A stretch of 9,000 nt of DNA from NCBI GenBank assembly GCA_013298325.1, contig JAAFHJ010000162.1, forward strand, positions 1 through 9,000, given 5' to 3'. The position numbers and the translations under genes were made by a program. A model generated the notes under the pieces. It made no database searches and was not told the DNA's origin. It saw nothing but the letters and a program-made list of their open reading frames with translations. Shown in pieces: positions 8,131 to 9,000 of this stretch. Source of the DNA: Myxococcales bacterium. Lineage in GTDB: Bacteria; Myxococcota_A; Polyangia; Polyangiales; Polyangiaceae. Every line of letters starts with the position of its first letter. Within the stretch, counting starts at the first letter, position 1.

Positions 8131-9000
8131 ATGGCCCTCCCCTCCATCGGCATCACCGGCTACGACAACGTCCACTTCGCCGTCGAAAACATGGCGCGTT
8201 CGCGCGCGTTTTACCTGGAGAAGTTCGACTTTCAGGAGGTCGCCCGCGCCGGCGCCGACCTCGTCGCCAAGAGCGGCCAGGAAGCGGCTGTATTTGGCGC
8301 GGGGGGCGTGCGCGTGTGCGTCTCTTCACCGCTCACGCAAACCTCCAAAGCTTCCCGCTACTTGCGCCGCCATCCCGCCGGTATCATGAGCCTCGGCTTC
8401 TCCGTCGCCGACCTCGACAAATCGATTGCCGCTCTGGAAGCGCGCGGCGCGACCTTCGTCGCCGACGTCGTCGAAGACAGCGATGGCCACGGCACCTTCC
8501 GCGCGATTGAAATCGCAACGCCGCTCGGCGACGTAAACTTCCGCTTCGTTGAGCGGAAGGGGTACCGAAAATTCGCCCCCGGCTTCGAAGACTTCGGCAC
8601 CGGCCACGCAAATGATCCGACGAATCGCTTCGGCATTTCGGCGATTGACCATATCACCTCGAACGGCCTCACGATGAAGCCGATTGTCGATTGGTACGCC
8701 ACCACGCTCGGGTTTGAGCAGTTCTGGGACATCGAATTTCACACCCAGGACGTGCTCGGCAAAGGGGCCTCCGGTACCGGCCTCAAGAGCATCGTGATGT
8801 GGGACCCGGAGAGCGGCGTGAAGTTCGCAACCAATGAGCCGAAGCGGCCCCAGTTCCGCGACTCTCAGATCGCGAAGTTCGTCGAGGACAACCAGGGGAA
8901 TGGCGTTCAGCACATCGCCTTCGCCGTGACCGACATTATCGAGACGGTCGAGGAGATGGCCCGTCGAGGCATCGACTTTATGAGCACGCCGAAGAGCTAC
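8131..9000 (+). CDS. hppD: 4-hydroxyphenylpyruvate dioxygenase (runs off the right edge)
   Basis: The enzyme is an Fe(II) dioxygenase that converts 4-hydroxyphenylpyruvate to homogentisate in tyrosine breakdown. All 290 codons from 8131 to the window edge are open. The N-terminal vicinal-oxygen-chelate half runs from GYDNVHFAVENM (10-21) to about residue 140. The catalytic half carries the first iron ligand His174 in AIDHITSN, then EFHTQDV (202-208), GTGLKSIVMWDP (215-226), SGVKFATNEP (228-237) and the second ligand His261 in GVQHIAF. The third ligand, a Glu near the C-terminus, and roughly 80-90 residues lie beyond the window. An in-frame ATG at 8119 would add MVGP. Neither start has a clear Shine-Dalgarno, so the exact start is uncertain. 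The gene is divergent from pyrG. Its neighbours to the right, often homogentisate genes, cannot be seen. Confidence 0.95.
   Translation, partial: MALPSIGITGYDNVHFAVENMARSRAFYLEKFDFQEVARAGADLVAKSGQEAAVFGAGGVRVCVSSPLTQTSKASRYLRRHPAGIMSLGFSVADLDKSIAALEARGATFVADVVEDSDGHGTFRAIEIATPLGDVNFRFVERKGYRKFAPGFEDFGTGHANDPTNRFGISAIDHITSNGLTMKPIVDWYATTLGFEQFWDIEFHTQDVLGKGASGTGLKSIVMWDPESGVKFATNEPKRPQFRDSQIAKFVEDNQGNGVQHIAFAVTDIIETVEEMARRGIDFMSTPKSY

Overview
The window looks like chromosomal DNA from a myxobacterium, or a close relative in the Myxococcota. The evidence is very high GC with strong GC3 bias, several lipoproteins with alanine-rich lipoboxes, one lipoprotein with the Asp/Ala/Pro/Gly linker common in Polyangia, and a C-terminal module resembling myxobacterial pilin heads. 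No insertion sequence, phage gene, CRISPR array, rRNA or confident tRNA is visible. The content is housekeeping genes with one less ordinary four-gene block between them.

Layout, left to right. Positions 1-897 (minus strand) hold a secreted lipoprotein gene followed, with an ATGA overlap, by the first 33 codons of a slyX-like gene that runs off the left edge. A 69-bp divergent spacer separates these from glyQ (967-1869, plus), the alpha subunit of tetrameric glycyl-tRNA synthetase, which has no glyS beside it. A 15-bp perfect hairpin (1907-1941) serves as a shared terminator for glyQ and the convergent block to its right.

Positions 1951-6076 (minus) hold four close-set genes, read from right to left. 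They encode a PaiB-like FMN-binding domain fused to a GNAT acetyltransferase (335 aa), a 97-aa cysteine-containing lipoprotein, a MATE-family efflux transporter whose start overlaps the preceding stop (ATGA), and a 431-aa lipoprotein ending in a pilin-like head with an EF-hand-type loop. The spacing suggests one transcript. The mix of acetyltransferase, putative flavin-binding domain and efflux pump suggests handling of a small amine or toxic metabolite, but that is inference.

Upstream of this block is pyrG (CTP synthase, 6157-7824, minus), with a hairpin just after its stop. A spacer of about 300 bp divides pyrG from the divergent hppD (4-hydroxyphenylpyruvate dioxygenase, from about 8131, plus), which is cut by the right edge. 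This spacer contains a well-formed intrinsic terminator facing pyrG, although no minus-strand gene precedes it. It is therefore a candidate attenuator in the pyrG leader or the 3' end of a small RNA.

The points most worth a second look are the PaiB-GNAT fusion, with a 15-bp tandem duplication at its domain junction, the orphan terminator ahead of pyrG, and the lipid-anchored protein with a pilin-type head. None amounts to a demonstrated new system.
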